Shown one piece after another: positions 1 through 9,180 of a stretch of 39,722 nt of DNA. The stretch is taken from positions 1 to 39,722 of the forward strand of contig CAYWNA010000106.1 in assembly GCA_964459305.1 (NCBI GenBank), read 5' to 3'. The notes beneath the pieces are model-generated. The model worked only from the letters and a program-made list of their open reading frames with translations. It searched no databases and had not been told where the DNA came from. This stretch comes from CAYWNA01 sp964459305. GTDB taxonomy: Bacteria > Planctomycetota > Planctomycetia > Pirellulales > Pirellulaceae. The position numbers were made by a program, and so were the translations under genes. The first letter of the stretch is position 1. Each line of letters starts with the position of its first letter.

Positions 1-4
1 TCAG

Positions 5-78
5 TGGGCGATGTCGGACTTGAACCAACGACTTCCGCCTTGTAAGGGCGGCGCTCTAGCCAACTGAGCTAATCGCCC
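5..78 (-). tRNA. tRNA-Val (anticodon UAC)
   Basis: Read on the minus strand this folds as a complete 74-nt cloverleaf. The 7-bp acceptor stem GGGCGAT/ATCGCCC is perfect, the D stem is GCTC/GAGC, the anticodon stem is CCGCC/GGCGG, and the T arm carries the TTCAAGT loop. The anticodon loop CTTACAA places TAC at positions 34-36, so it reads GUA-type valine codons. The discriminator base is A and no CCA is encoded, since the next bases read CTG; CCA must be added after transcription. Confidence 0.95.
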
Positions 79-245
79 GGTGCTATGCGTTGCGGCGGGC
101 TTTCGCGGTGTGGCACAAAGTCCGCTCACGACTTAGCCCGCTTGGGCTTCTTATGGTACGTCCGGAACAACTTGGTTGTCAATCCGAGGGACCGTACGTG
201 GTTTGGTCAGTGACAGGCTACTTCCATGCGCTCCCCGCGAGTTCC

Positions 246-1580
246 TCACGGCTCCCACGGGTATTGGTCGAGCATGCGGATTGCGATGGATTGTTGTTCC
301 TCGATCTCGATACGAGAGGCTTGACCGAGTACTGATGTCGATAAGTCGCCTCGGACGTGGAAGCGTTCCTGCACGGAGTCGACGCGCTGTCGCCCGGCAT
401 CGAAGCGAATCTCGCCCCCTGCCTGTTCCGTCTGAAAGGCACCGCCGGCAACTTGGAATGGCAGGCCTCCTCCGCCCGGCGCAGGAGGCGTGTAGGTCAT
501 GTTGTGAACGTAGTCGATCAACTGTAATTCCTGGCTCTGCCCTTTGAGTTTGTACGCGGTTTCGCCGCGCCACGAGCCAAGCGATCCCCAATCGTGAGTC
601 ATTTCCTTCTTCCACGCGTCGCCTTGCTCCACGCCCTCTTTGGGCAGAAAAAACGAGAGTCCGGCGATCTCCTTCCAGCCGTCTTCGTCCATCACGGAAG
701 TGACCGTAAGGCCTAGTCCGCCGGAGCCGGAGATGGCAACCGATCCTGGCGAGTCTTTGTGCCCCTTGAATTCTACGACCTCGCGGGCGGAGTTCAGCCG
801 GAATGTGAATTGTTGTCCTTTCAGTGCCTGTAGCGCGCCACGATACCGGGCATGAGACATCTCGTCACCGTCTTCCAGCTTGGTCTCCAGAACGGTTTGC
901 TCGATCACTCGTATCCCGTCCGTGTCTGGTTCGCCAACGCGTAGTAGCGAGAGAACTCGATAGCTCAATTCCTGGGCGATGGGTAATCCGTGAACGACAA
1001 GCCGCGACTGGCGTTGGACATCGACCTCCTGAAACAGCGCCGTCGAGTCTGAAGACTGTGTCGAAACCTCCGGCTCCGTTTGGATCACCTGCGGTTCCGT
1101 CGGTGACGAAACAAGATCCTCCGGCGGAGTGTCAGGCGCGACGTCGGTGTCTTTCGCTAGAGGAGTCTCAGGCTCGTCGATCGGTTCGACAGTTGCCACC
1201 GGAGCAGATGACACCATGTCGGGACCGTCTTCTGGTGCGTTCAGCAATGAATGGGCCAACCATCCAGCTAGAGCGGAAACAAGGATCAGGCCGACAATCG
1301 CGCCGGCCCATGTCAGCCGACGTGCAAGCGGCGTTATCGGTCGATTTGGGGGAACCAACTCGGTTGGAGACGATGAAGCAACCGGTGGTGGTGGGGGAAC
1401 GGGAACTCCGTGAAACGAAAACTTGCCCACGGAGTAGGCCGGCGCCCAACCGTCCATCCCCTCGCGCCAGACCAAGTCGTTTGGGCTGAGCCGCCCTGAT
1501 CCTGCGAGTCCCTGCAACTGCTCGGCGGACATCGGTCCACGTCTTTCACCGTCTCGCACGACGTACCAAAGGTTGCTCAC
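246..1580 (-). CDS. GYF-domain membrane protein with DUF6263-like C-terminal region
   Basis: About 444 aa, function unknown. The N-terminus (residues 1-60) is a GYF_2/DUF4339 domain, seen from WYVVRDGERRGP, a later LVWREGMDGW and the segment between; such domains bind proline-rich peptides or act as modules in planctomycete membrane proteins. A proline-rich linker follows, then one membrane helix near residues 85-110, then an acidic, Thr/Glu/Pro-rich linker. The C-terminal 250 residues look like an extracytoplasmic beta-rich domain resembling DUF6263. I chose the GTG start at 1580 because the GYF domain begins two residues later; the frame stays open upstream to 1736 with no domain there. It lies between the tRNA and a same-strand isomerase gene 358 bp upstream, so probably has its own promoter. 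Confidence 0.8.
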   Translation of the reverse strand: MSNLWYVVRDGERRGPMSAEQLQGLAGSGRLSPNDLVWREGMDGWAPAYSVGKFSFHGVPVPPPPPVASSSPTELVPPNRPITPLARRLTWAGAIVGLILVSALAGWLAHSLLNAPEDGPDMVSSAPVATVEPIDEPETPLAKDTDVAPDTPPEDLVSSPTEPQVIQTEPEVSTQSSDSTALFQEVDVQRQSRLVVHGLPIAQELSYRVLSLLRVGEPDTDGIRVIEQTVLETKLEDGDEMSHARYRGALQALKGQQFTFRLNSAREVVEFKGHKDSPGSVAISGSGGLGLTVTSVMDEDGWKEIAGLSFFLPKEGVEQGDAWKKEMTHDWGSLGSWRGETAYKLKGQSQELQLIDYVHNMTYTPPAPGGGGLPFQVAGGAFQTEQAGGEIRFDAGRQRVDSVQERFHVRGDLSTSVLGQASRIEIEEQQSIAIRMLDQYPWEP

Positions 1581-1938
1581 TGCATGTCTCGCCGAGCGCA
1601 AGTAAGGTTCTGTGTCAGCGTGGAAACCGTCGTCGATTTCCCTGGCAAACGGACGAGAAACGGAAAGGAACTTGGCGCACGCCCTCGCCATTTTTCCGCG
1701 CGACGTGATTGTAGTGCGGCCAACTGCGGGTGTCAAACTCGCACCGCCGGTGCTTCTCCGTTAGCCTGGATTATTCATGAATGCGTAGGCCGGAACGAAC
1801 AACGGCAGATACTGCCGGAACTTCGGTCGCTCGTGAAACCATGGACAAACCACACGACGTATGAAAGCCTCATCGCCAGTTGTGCTGTTCCGGCAATGGT
1901 TGGCGCGATCTTGTTCCGGCCTACGTGAACAATCCCGG

Positions 1939-2925
1939 TTAGTCTTCTTGCTTCCGCATCAGTGGTCGCAGGTAGTCGGCGCTCCGTTTCACGGCGGTCT
2001 CGATGGGCATGATGCCGGCGAACGCCTGGTGTACGGTCACGTAGCCCCCGTAGCCAATCTTGTGCAGCCCTCGGAAGGCGTCGGCAGAATCAACACCGCC
2101 GGGCTCCCATAGGCCAATATGGTCGAGCGCCACATCGCCGCGAGTCCAGGTCCGGATCGTTGCCTCGCCGCCTGGGCGGAGGCGATGGTTCTGTACGTAG
2201 ACATTGAAGATGTAGGGCCGCAGTTTCCGGATCGCTCGGGAGCCATAGTCCTGGCCCGATATCAGCCAGTTGGCTGGCTCGTAGATAATCCCGAAGTTTT
2301 GACGTCCAACAGCTTTAAGTACTCGCAAGGATCCTTCGACCGTTTCGAACAGGCTGGCGCAGTGTGCTTGATGGACCAATCGAATCCCGCGTTCGCGTGC
2401 TTCGTCGGACGCTTTCTGCGCCCAGGCGATGTCTTCTTCCTTCTTCATGCAAATCCGGATCAGATCGGCACCGAATGCCTGGGCAAGATCAAGATAGGGC
2501 GTGATGTTGCGGAGGCCCTCCGGGCCGTGTTGGTCGTTCCGCGGCACGGCGAAGTCGCCCGTGACCATCGAGACGGCTAGGCCGGCTGCGCGGATCTTGG
2601 CACTCATTTCTCGCACGGTTTCCTTGGGCGTATGAACGCCGGCCTGCGAGGCCCGCATGCACAGGGCCTCGTACCCGTTGCGTGTGGCGAGTTGAATGAG
2701 TTGATCGATCGTCATCGATGACTTCTTTTTCGAACCGAACGCTTCAGCCACGCGCACAGATAACGAAAGTCTCATACTGGGAACCTGAGCGTTCCGTTCT
2801 GCCGCCCAAGCCGACAGCGTCCCGGAATCGGCAAAGGACTCTCCCGCCAGACCGATGATCGCCAATCCGCGAGCGATCTTGAGAAACTCGCGACGACTCG
2901 GCCGGCACTTCGTTGTTTTGATCAT
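1939..2925 (-). CDS. Tat-exported sugar phosphate isomerase/epimerase (xylose isomerase-like TIM barrel)
   Basis: About 328 aa. The N-terminus has a twin-arginine signal (RREFLKIARG followed by a hydrophobic stretch), predicting folded export. The mature part is an AP endonuclease family 2/xylose isomerase-like TIM barrel: an early IDQLIQLATRNGYEALCM strand-helix unit, an internal DLIRICMKKEED region, IIYEPANWLISGQD, and a late GYGGYVTVHQAF segment. Enzymes of this superfamily isomerise or epimerise sugars with a divalent metal. The start at ATG 2925 is preceded by AGGGGAAC, a good ribosome-binding site; the frame is open a further 17 codons but those precede the Tat motif without purpose. 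The substrate is not readable from sequence. Confidence 0.85.
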   Translation of the reverse strand: MIKTTKCRPSRREFLKIARGLAIIGLAGESFADSGTLSAWAAERNAQVPSMRLSLSVRVAEAFGSKKKSSMTIDQLIQLATRNGYEALCMRASQAGVHTPKETVREMSAKIRAAGLAVSMVTGDFAVPRNDQHGPEGLRNITPYLDLAQAFGADLIRICMKKEEDIAWAQKASDEARERGIRLVHQAHCASLFETVEGSLRVLKAVGRQNFGIIYEPANWLISGQDYGSRAIRKLRPYIFNVYVQNHRLRPGGEATIRTWTRGDVALDHIGLWEPGGVDSADAFRGLHKIGYGGYVTVHQAFAGIMPIETAVKRSADYLRPLMRKQED

Positions 2926-3379
2926 GATAGTTCCCCTTGGTACACCGTGACGAAAGCAGTCTTCTGGGTACGTCAAACTTTCCAGACCGACAGAAGCCGC
3001 GCAAGTCGTGCGGGTCAGCCCGGAAAGGCTAACCTACATTGTGACCTGCAAGCACCGGAGGATACAACAAGCACCACGGAACTGGGCAGAAGCTCGAATG
3101 GGACGGAAGGAACGCGAAGGCGACCCATTGCCCCGAAGCGGACAAGTACATTCGCCGCGAGGGCCGTGCGGGGTGGACGCCTTGATGTCGCCCCCCCATA
3201 TGATGACACAGGCAGCGGCTCGGAGGTTTTTTTTCTGCTTCAGTCCGTTTGAGTAGTCCGCAATCCTCTTGTCTTCATCTTGCAATCGGGGATCGTTCGA
3301 TGTAGCCTAAACTACTCGTTCAGGCATCATAATTTTTTTCTGTTTCACATACTTAGGACTTGGAGAAGGAGGCACTTCT
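2926..3379. other. Divergent intergenic region, no gene supported
   Basis: This 454-bp stretch separates two divergently transcribed genes and presumably carries both promoters. Overlapping open frames on both strands here have no recognisable domain or ribosome-binding site. An eight-T run at 3228-3235 follows no clear stem. The last 100 bases are AT-richer than their surroundings and end in the strong AGGAGG of the downstream gene. Confidence 0.5.
3365..3370 (+). promoter_or_regulatory. Strong ribosome-binding site of the DUF1559 gene
   Basis: GGAGGC/AGGAGG-type Shine-Dalgarno within GAAGGAGGCAC lies about 9 bases before ATG 3380. It fixes the start of the pilin-like protein immediately before its prepilin N-terminus. 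Confidence 0.7.
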
Positions 3380-4327
3380 ATGAGGCGGAGAATCCGTTTT
3401 CCATTCATCCCGAAGGCTAGAGTGGGATTCACTCTAGTGGAACTACTCGTCGTGATTGCCATCATTGGGATTCTGGTGGCATTGCTGTTGCCAGCGATCC
3501 AGGCGGCCCGGGAGGCGGCCAGACGGTCGGAGTGCAGTAACAAGCTGAAACAGCTCGGCGTGGCCATGCACAACTACCACGATACGCACAGAGTTTTTCC
3601 TTACGGCTATATCGAATCGCCGACAAGGCTCCACCGACGAACCTGCTGGTTTCAGGAGATCTGGCCGTACGTCGAGCAGCAGGCATTGTACGATCAATAT
3701 ATGGTAGACACCAGACTTTGGGTGATGGATGTTGATCCCAAAGTCAGGGATGAAAAACTGGAGGCGTTCCAGTGTCCATCGGATCCCTCGCAACCGGCGG
3801 TGGGTGGAAGCGGAGGACGCCGCAGCAACGCTGATGGTTTTCAAGGGAGCTATGTCGTGTGCAGTGGTGCCGATATCATGTATTATGGTACTGGCGATCG
3901 AGGTGGGATGTTTTTCCGCCGTTCCCGTATCAGCTTTTCAGCTATCCTCGACGGGACGGCCAATACGCTCATGGCCAGTGAAGCCATCGTCCGCGGCGCA
4001 GCTAACACCAACAGTGGATGGGGCGGCGCGGGCGGTTACTGGGGTGGAGCTCCCCACGCCGCATACGGCTTCACCACCCGGGAATCACCTAATACCCCGA
4101 TCGCGGATCGCGTCTACCGATGTAAGAGCCATACTTGGCCCGAAGCCCCATGCGTATCCACCTACGGCACGAATGACCATAGGAATTTTGCACGGAGCTA
4201 CCACCCGGGGGGCGTGAACGCCACGCTGGCAGACGCTTCCGTGCGGTTTATCGCCGACTCGATTAACGTGACTACGTATCGCGCCTTGGGCACGCGGCAC
4301 GGAAAGGAAGCCCCCGAGGCCTACTAG
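3380..4327 (+). CDS. DUF1559 family protein with type IV prepilin-like N-terminus
   Basis: 315 aa. The N-terminus contains the prepilin cleavage/methylation signal GFTLVELLVVIAIIGILV (about residues 16-33), followed by LLPAIQAAREAARRS, the typical pseudopilin helix. The body is the planctomycete-expanded DUF1559 (SBP_bac_10-like) domain. The C-terminal H-X9-DG motif is present as HPGGVNATLADASVRF, but the usual DG is DA. Proteins of this family are thought to be exported via a type II secretion/pseudopilus-like route and occur in dozens of copies per planctomycete genome. A small lipoprotein gene follows 84 bp downstream, the usual partner arrangement, suggesting one transcript. The exact role of DUF1559 is unknown. 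Confidence 0.93.
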   Translation: MRRRIRFPFIPKARVGFTLVELLVVIAIIGILVALLLPAIQAAREAARRSECSNKLKQLGVAMHNYHDTHRVFPYGYIESPTRLHRRTCWFQEIWPYVEQQALYDQYMVDTRLWVMDVDPKVRDEKLEAFQCPSDPSQPAVGGSGGRRSNADGFQGSYVVCSGADIMYYGTGDRGGMFFRRSRISFSAILDGTANTLMASEAIVRGAANTNSGWGGAGGYWGGAPHAAYGFTTRESPNTPIADRVYRCKSHTWPEAPCVSTYGTNDHRNFARSYHPGGVNATLADASVRFIADSINVTTYRALGTRHGKEAPEAY

Positions 4328-4411
4328 GTCTGCGGACGACTGCAGGGGCACGACGGGCGTTTTCCCGCGTATCGCGTTGATTTAGCCTGCTCATTGAAAG
4401 GGTTGAACTCC

Positions 4412-4825
4412 ATGGAGAGCGTTAAGCTAGTTTGCGTAACCATTGCGCTGGCACTGTTGGTTTCTCTCGGCTGCGGATCGGGCGGGAAGCCGGAGACAAT
4501 CGAAGTCTCAGGAAACGTGACGTTCGATGGATCGCCGGTAACCAACGGCGAAATCATCTTCAGGGACGCAGCAGGTGTACTGAGAGGCTGCGGTGGGCCA
4601 ATCGCCGATGGCAAGTATTCCTTCGAAGCGTCGCCGGGCAGCAAGAAGGTCGAAATCACGGCGATTCGCGAAATCCCTGGGAAAACGGTCGAGGCCAATC
4701 CTGGTGAAGTCACGGCCGTGATGGAGATGTACATTCCGGCCAAGTACAACGAGCAGACAACGCTGACGACCGAGGTATCAGAATCCGAAACCGAGTTTGA
4801 TTTTGCCCTGGGAGGCGGCAACTAA
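4412..4825 (+). CDS. Small lipoprotein, carboxypeptidase-regulatory-like/transthyretin fold
   Basis: 137 aa. It begins with a lipoprotein signal ending in the lipobox LVSLGC, so Cys at about residue 21 should be lipidated. The rest (VSGNVTFDGSPVTNGEIIF, DGKYSFEASPGSKKVEITA) matches the short beta-sandwich lipoproteins that follow DUF1559 genes in planctomycetes. ATG 4412 is preceded by GAAAGGG at a usable distance; a TTG six codons upstream is less likely. It probably sits on a membrane with the pilin-like neighbour, but no function is established. Confidence 0.88.
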   Translation: MESVKLVCVTIALALLVSLGCGSGGKPETIEVSGNVTFDGSPVTNGEIIFRDAAGVLRGCGGPIADGKYSFEASPGSKKVEITAIREIPGKTVEANPGEVTAVMEMYIPAKYNEQTTLTTEVSESETEFDFALGGGN

Positions 4826-4988
4826 GCAGGGCAGAATCCGCTGCCTATCGTCCTTTGGCGTCGGCCGGCGTAACAGGCGGATACTCTCCCGTCCCGCCGT
4901 TAATTCGTCTTGAGGCCCGGCGGTTCCGGTGTGGCGGCTTTAGTCAGACCTGTTTAGGCACACGTTTTCGCCCCTTGGCCAACAAGGC

Positions 4989-6434
4989 ATGGCAGACCGA
5001 AGGAATGCTAAGCGTGGCGACCGACCGGCGACCCACGATCGGGCCGCGGAAACGGGTTCGCGTCTGATCAGATACGCATCACTGGCCTTGGCGTGTGTTT
5101 GTGGTGCGGGTGGTGTCCTTGCCCTCGTGATCATCTTCACCCCTCTGGATGATTCCCAGTTGGGGCCAAGCGATCTCCCGGTGTCGCCGGAATCCGTCGC
5201 CGAGAGACCACGGATCGTTATTCCGGCAACGGCCGCTGCAGGGACGCTCGATGACTTCAAACACGAGTCAATGCAAGTGACCGAGGATCTGCTGGCCCGG
5301 TTTCCTCGATCACCCGAAGCTCATCACCTTATGGCGCTGCTGCAAAAGGCGTATCGCCAGACCGATGACGCGCGGGACTATTGGCGAACGTGCATCGAGA
5401 TGGCACCAGATCACACAGATGCCCGCATCGGCCTGGCGAGCGTTGCGGTGGACCAGGGCAATGACGATGTGGCCGTCGAGACGCTGGAAGAAGCGATTTC
5501 GGCCGGTTGTTCATCGCCCAACGTCTATAATGCTCTGGCTACTGCCTTGATGCACCTGGGAAGATTCGACGAGGCGATTGGCGCTCTGAAAAAAAGCCCC
5601 GCGACCTTTCCTCAGTCGTCTGAGAGCTGGTATCTACTCGGCCAGGCACAGATTCAGCGAAGCGACTTCCAGCATGCGGAGAAAAGTCTAAGAACGGCGA
5701 TTGAATTGGCGCCTAGCTACACCGATGCGTATTACGCTTTGGCCATTGTCTGTGTACGCCAGGGAAGACACGAAGAAGCGGCCGAGTACCGTAGCCGATT
5801 CGCCAAACTCAAGGCAGGCGACCGCGAAGCGGAGGATCGGCAATTTTACGTCCCCGACCTGGACACGATACGACAGAGATCGGCAGCGACCCTCTGCGGA
5901 GCCGGCACCGTCTATCTCCAGGAGGGCGATCGTTTGGAAGCGGAAAGACTCCTGCTTCGCTCGGCGGCCGTATCCCCGGATTTCGCCGAGACTTACAAGG
6001 TGCTTGCCTCGCTGTACCAAGGCACAGGGAGAATCGCCGACGCCCTCGTCGTGCAGCGGCATCTGGTGGAAATCGACCCGGAAAACGTCGTCAACTATCT
6101 CAATCTGGGGAACCTGTACGCTCGTGTCGGAGACATGGCGTCGGCGGAGGAAGTCCTCAAGCAGGCCATCGAGCTTCGGCCGGATGCAGCCGTCGGCTAC
6201 TCTTGCCTCGCGCAACTGTACTTGAAAACGGGCAAGCCCAAACAAGCTCGATCGTTGGCCCAAGATGCGATCCGTCGCGACAGGACCGCAGCGGGCTACT
6301 TGTTATTGGCATCGGCTTGTCAACAATTGAATGACAAGGCGGGGGCCGAAGCCGCTATGGGCGAGGCGAGGAAACTGTCATCCAACGATCCGCAACGCGA
6401 ACAACTCGACGATCGGCAACCACTCGCCAGGTGA
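4989..6434 (+). CDS. TPR-repeat protein with N-terminal membrane anchor
   Basis: 481 aa. A basic N-terminus is followed by one membrane helix around residues 30-50, then a TPR superhelix through most of the rest, with repeated units such as DARIGLASVAVDQGNDDVAV, ALATALMHLGRFDEAIGALK, YYALAIVCVRQGRHEEAAEY and LNLGNLYARVGDMASAEEVL. TPR arrays mediate protein contacts. The stop codon overlaps the GTG of the next gene (GTGA), suggesting coupled translation. TPR plus ASPIC/UnbV pairs recur in planctomycetes and acidobacteria and likely act together at the cell envelope; that functional link is inference. Confidence 0.9.
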   Translation: MADRRNAKRGDRPATHDRAAETGSRLIRYASLALACVCGAGGVLALVIIFTPLDDSQLGPSDLPVSPESVAERPRIVIPATAAAGTLDDFKHESMQVTEDLLARFPRSPEAHHLMALLQKAYRQTDDARDYWRTCIEMAPDHTDARIGLASVAVDQGNDDVAVETLEEAISAGCSSPNVYNALATALMHLGRFDEAIGALKKSPATFPQSSESWYLLGQAQIQRSDFQHAEKSLRTAIELAPSYTDAYYALAIVCVRQGRHEEAAEYRSRFAKLKAGDREAEDRQFYVPDLDTIRQRSAATLCGAGTVYLQEGDRLEAERLLLRSAAVSPDFAETYKVLASLYQGTGRIADALVVQRHLVEIDPENVVNYLNLGNLYARVGDMASAEEVLKQAIELRPDAAVGYSCLAQLYLKTGKPKQARSLAQDAIRRDRTAAGYLLLASACQQLNDKAGAEAAMGEARKLSSNDPQREQLDDRQPLAR

Positions 6435-8131
6435 CATCTTCGTTCTTTATGCCCATGAAAACGCACATCAATCTAGAGTCGTGTTGGATCTTGGTCGTCG
6501 GCTTGGCGCAGGCATCGGCTGTGGCAGCGCCGCCTGGCGAATGTCTTGTCCGGTTCCGCGACGTCACCGTTCAGTCCGGCATTACTTTCCGACATACTCA
6601 CGGCGGCAGCGGCGAACGATACATCGTCGAGACGGTCGCGGGCGGTTTGGCGTTGTTCGACTACGACAGCGACGGCCTGATCGACATTTACTTCCTCAAC
6701 GGTGCGCCGCTGAAGGGCACCCTTGCTGCCGAACCCCCACGAAACGCCCTGTATCGCAACAACGGCGACTGGACGTTCACCGACGTGACGGAACACGCCG
6801 GAGTTGGCGACCGAGGATTCGGGCTGGGTGTGACCGTGGGGGACTACGACAATGACGGAGACCCGGATCTCTACGTTAATAACTTTGGCCCCAACGTGCT
6901 GTACCGCAATGACGGCGACCGCACTTTCACCGATGTCACACGTCAGGCGGGCGTTGACGGTGGCGACAAGGTTGGTGCAGGCGCATGCTTTTTGGATATG
7001 GACCACGACGGCGATCTCGACCTATACGTGGCCAATTACGTCGACTTCACCTACCAAAACCACGTCTCCAAGACAGTAGACGGCTACCATTGGTACGCTA
7101 GTCCGAGGGCCTACCGGCCCGTCCCTGACACTCTCTATCGCAACAACGGCAACGGGGCTTTCACCGATGTAAGTGTCCTGTCGGGCATTGCCTCCGTCGC
7201 AGGCACCGGCATGGGCGTGGTGTGTGGAGATTTCGACGACGACGGCGACACCGACGTTTTTGTCTGCAACGACGTCAAGGGCAACTTTCTTTTTCAGAAC
7301 GACGGCAGCGGGAAGTTCGAAGAGGTCGGGTTTGTCGCCGGTGTGGCCTATAACCTGTATGGCAACGAAAACGGCAGCATGGGCGTCGATTGTGGCGACT
7401 ACGACAACGATGGGCGTCTGGACCTGTTCATGACCGACTATCAAGGTGAACTGCCCGTGCTGTACCATAATCTCGGTGGCGGTTTCTTCGAAGACGCCAC
7501 TTTGTCGTCTGGGGGGGGGCGTGCGGCTCGCCCTCACGTCAACTGGGGAACGGGCTTTGCCGACTTCGACAATGACGGGGACCGCGATATATTCATCGCC
7601 TGTGGCCATACGGACGACAACGTCGACTTCCGCGACGACAGCACCGCCTACCGCGTCCGGAACATGCTTTTGATGAACACCGGGGGCGGGAAGTTTATCG
7701 ATGTGTCAAGGCAGTGCGGCGACGGATTGGCCGTGGTAGAAAGCAGCCGCGGGGCCGGATTCGATGATTTGGATAACGACGGGGACATCGACGCCGTCGT
7801 GCTCAACGCGCAGGCCCAGCCAACCATCCTCCGCAACGAGTCGGAAACGTCCAACCACTGGATCGATATCCGGCTGCGCGGAGAAAAGACCAGCCGCGAC
7901 GCGGTCGGAACCAGGGTGACGGTGGTCGCCGGCGACCTGACGCAGATCGCCGAGGTCCACGGCGCGCGCAGCTACCAGGGTTATCACGGCTCACGGCTGC
8001 ATTTCGGCTTGGGAAGCGGCGAAGGGATCGATCGCGTCGAAGTCAGGTGGCTCGGATCGGGAGTCGAGTTGTTTAAGGACGTTGACGTCGACAGGATCGT
8101 CACACTAAGAGAAGGCGCGAGTCAGCCGTAA
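6431..8131 (+). CDS. FG-GAP/VCBS repeat protein with ASPIC/UnbV domain (CRTAC1-like)
   Basis: 566 aa from GTG 6431, or 558 aa from ATG 6455, which would sit directly before the hydrophobic signal peptide (cleavage near SAVAA). At least seven calcium-loop repeats are visible, for example DYDSDGLID, DYDNDGDPD, DMDHDGDLD, DFDDDGDTD, DYDNDGRLD, DFDNDGDRD and DLDNDGDID, spaced as blades of an integrin-like beta-propeller. The C-terminal 80 residues form the ASPIC/UnbV domain (NHWIDIRLRG, GSRLHFGLGS, VRWLGSGVE). Family members are exported and bind calcium; ligands are unknown. The gene overlaps the TPR gene by 4 bp. A run of nine G at 7510-7518 lies inside the frame. Confidence 0.92.
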   Translation: MTSSFFMPMKTHINLESCWILVVGLAQASAVAAPPGECLVRFRDVTVQSGITFRHTHGGSGERYIVETVAGGLALFDYDSDGLIDIYFLNGAPLKGTLAAEPPRNALYRNNGDWTFTDVTEHAGVGDRGFGLGVTVGDYDNDGDPDLYVNNFGPNVLYRNDGDRTFTDVTRQAGVDGGDKVGAGACFLDMDHDGDLDLYVANYVDFTYQNHVSKTVDGYHWYASPRAYRPVPDTLYRNNGNGAFTDVSVLSGIASVAGTGMGVVCGDFDDDGDTDVFVCNDVKGNFLFQNDGSGKFEEVGFVAGVAYNLYGNENGSMGVDCGDYDNDGRLDLFMTDYQGELPVLYHNLGGGFFEDATLSSGGGRAARPHVNWGTGFADFDNDGDRDIFIACGHTDDNVDFRDDSTAYRVRNMLLMNTGGGKFIDVSRQCGDGLAVVESSRGAGFDDLDNDGDIDAVVLNAQAQPTILRNESETSNHWIDIRLRGEKTSRDAVGTRVTVVAGDLTQIAEVHGARSYQGYHGSRLHFGLGSGEGIDRVEVRWLGSGVELFKDVDVDRIVTLREGASQP

Positions 8132-8248
8132 CACGTCAATCGCAGCGTCAAGAAGAGATAGTCACTCTCGCTACCGTTGGCAACAGCAGTACTTGGCAGC
8201 GATTGGGCGCCGTTTCATCATATCGGTCACACCCGGAGAGAAAAGACG

Positions 8249-8995
8249 ATGGGCAATCCTATTTCCGTTCTGGTCACGGGTTCCGCGGGGCGTGTGGGGA
8301 AAGCGGCGTGTGAAGGACTATTGGCGCGCGGCCACAAGGTGCGTGGGTTCGATATCCGTGAATCGGCGGCGTTGGAGGACTCGGTAGTGGGCGATATCTC
8401 CGATCCTTCGGATGTCGGCAAAGCCATGGCAGGCATCGAGGTTGTCGTTCATCTGGCGGCCACGCCCGACGAAGACGATTTCATGGGCAAGCTCCTGCCC
8501 AACAACATCATCGGGCTGTACAACGTCCTCGAAGCCGCCCGACAAAACAATGTCCGTCGGGTCATACTTGCCAGTACCGGACAGGTCGTGATGGGGCACG
8601 AAGGCCCGTGGCCGATCACGCCCGAAATGCCGCTGAGCCCAAGAAACTGGTACGCTTCGGCGAAAGTCATGGCCGAGGCCGCGGGTCAGGTCTACGCCCA
8701 TGTCCATGGCCTTAGTGTAATCGTCGCACGGCTCGGCTGGTGCCCTCGTGATAAGAGACACGCCGACGAGTTGGCGTTGGATGAGTTCGGTAAGGATGTC
8801 TATTTCAGCCCCGGCGACGCGGGCCGCTTTTTTGCCTGTGCCGCCGAAGCTCCAACGGACATCAACTACTGCGTGGTCTTCGCCACGAGCAAGCCCGTTC
8901 GCCGGGAACGGTATGACATAGCGACAGCTCGGAGCCTTCTGGGCTACGAACCGCTGGACACGTGGCCGGAGGGAACGGAAATCGTTGCGAAGTGA
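8249..8995 (+). CDS. NAD-dependent epimerase/dehydratase (extended SDR)
   Basis: 248 aa. The N-terminal Rossmann fold has VTGSAGRVG (GxxGxxG type) at residues 9-17. A strand ending VVHLAATP follows, then the serine of ASTGQVVMG and the catalytic Y-x3-K in YASAKVMAE. This is the architecture of UDP-glucose 4-epimerase-like and related nucleotide-sugar or uronate dehydrogenases; uronate dehydrogenases are about this length, but the substrate cannot be fixed. ATG 8249 follows CCGGAGAG by about 10 bases; the frame opens 24 codons earlier without a better signal. It is 118 bp after the FG-GAP gene and converges on the HEAT gene across a long palindrome. Confidence 0.88.
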   Translation: MGNPISVLVTGSAGRVGKAACEGLLARGHKVRGFDIRESAALEDSVVGDISDPSDVGKAMAGIEVVVHLAATPDEDDFMGKLLPNNIIGLYNVLEAARQNNVRRVILASTGQVVMGHEGPWPITPEMPLSPRNWYASAKVMAEAAGQVYAHVHGLSVIVARLGWCPRDKRHADELALDEFGKDVYFSPGDAGRFFACAAEAPTDINYCVVFATSKPVRRERYDIATARSLLGYEPLDTWPEGTEIVAK

Positions 8996-9034
8996 TGTTG
9001 ACCTAAGATCGGCCGAGGAATGGCTGTCGCATTT

Positions 9035-9091
9035 GTCGCCGTTCTCTCCGAGGTCGGTGAGGAAGGCACCGAGTTCGGAGAACACGGCGAC
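9035..9091. repeat. Long imperfect inverted repeat between convergent genes
   Basis: The arms 9035-9059 and 9067-9091 pair over 25 positions with four mismatches around a 7-base loop (AGGAAGG). The outer part GTCGCCGT pairs with its complement and the inner part ends CGGTG/CACCG. There is no U-run, so it may be a REP-like palindrome or a Rho-independent-like double terminator. Confidence 0.75.
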
Positions 9092-9180
9092 TATCTGCTC
9101 TCAGACTCTCGCAGCCCTAACACAAAAGTTGAGACTTGTTGACAGACGGTTTCTCAGCAAAGTCGACAGCTGGGGCGGCG

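Noticed and set aside
3228..3240. T8 run as an intrinsic terminator
   Set aside because: No stable stem precedes the run on the plus strand and no gene ends nearby.
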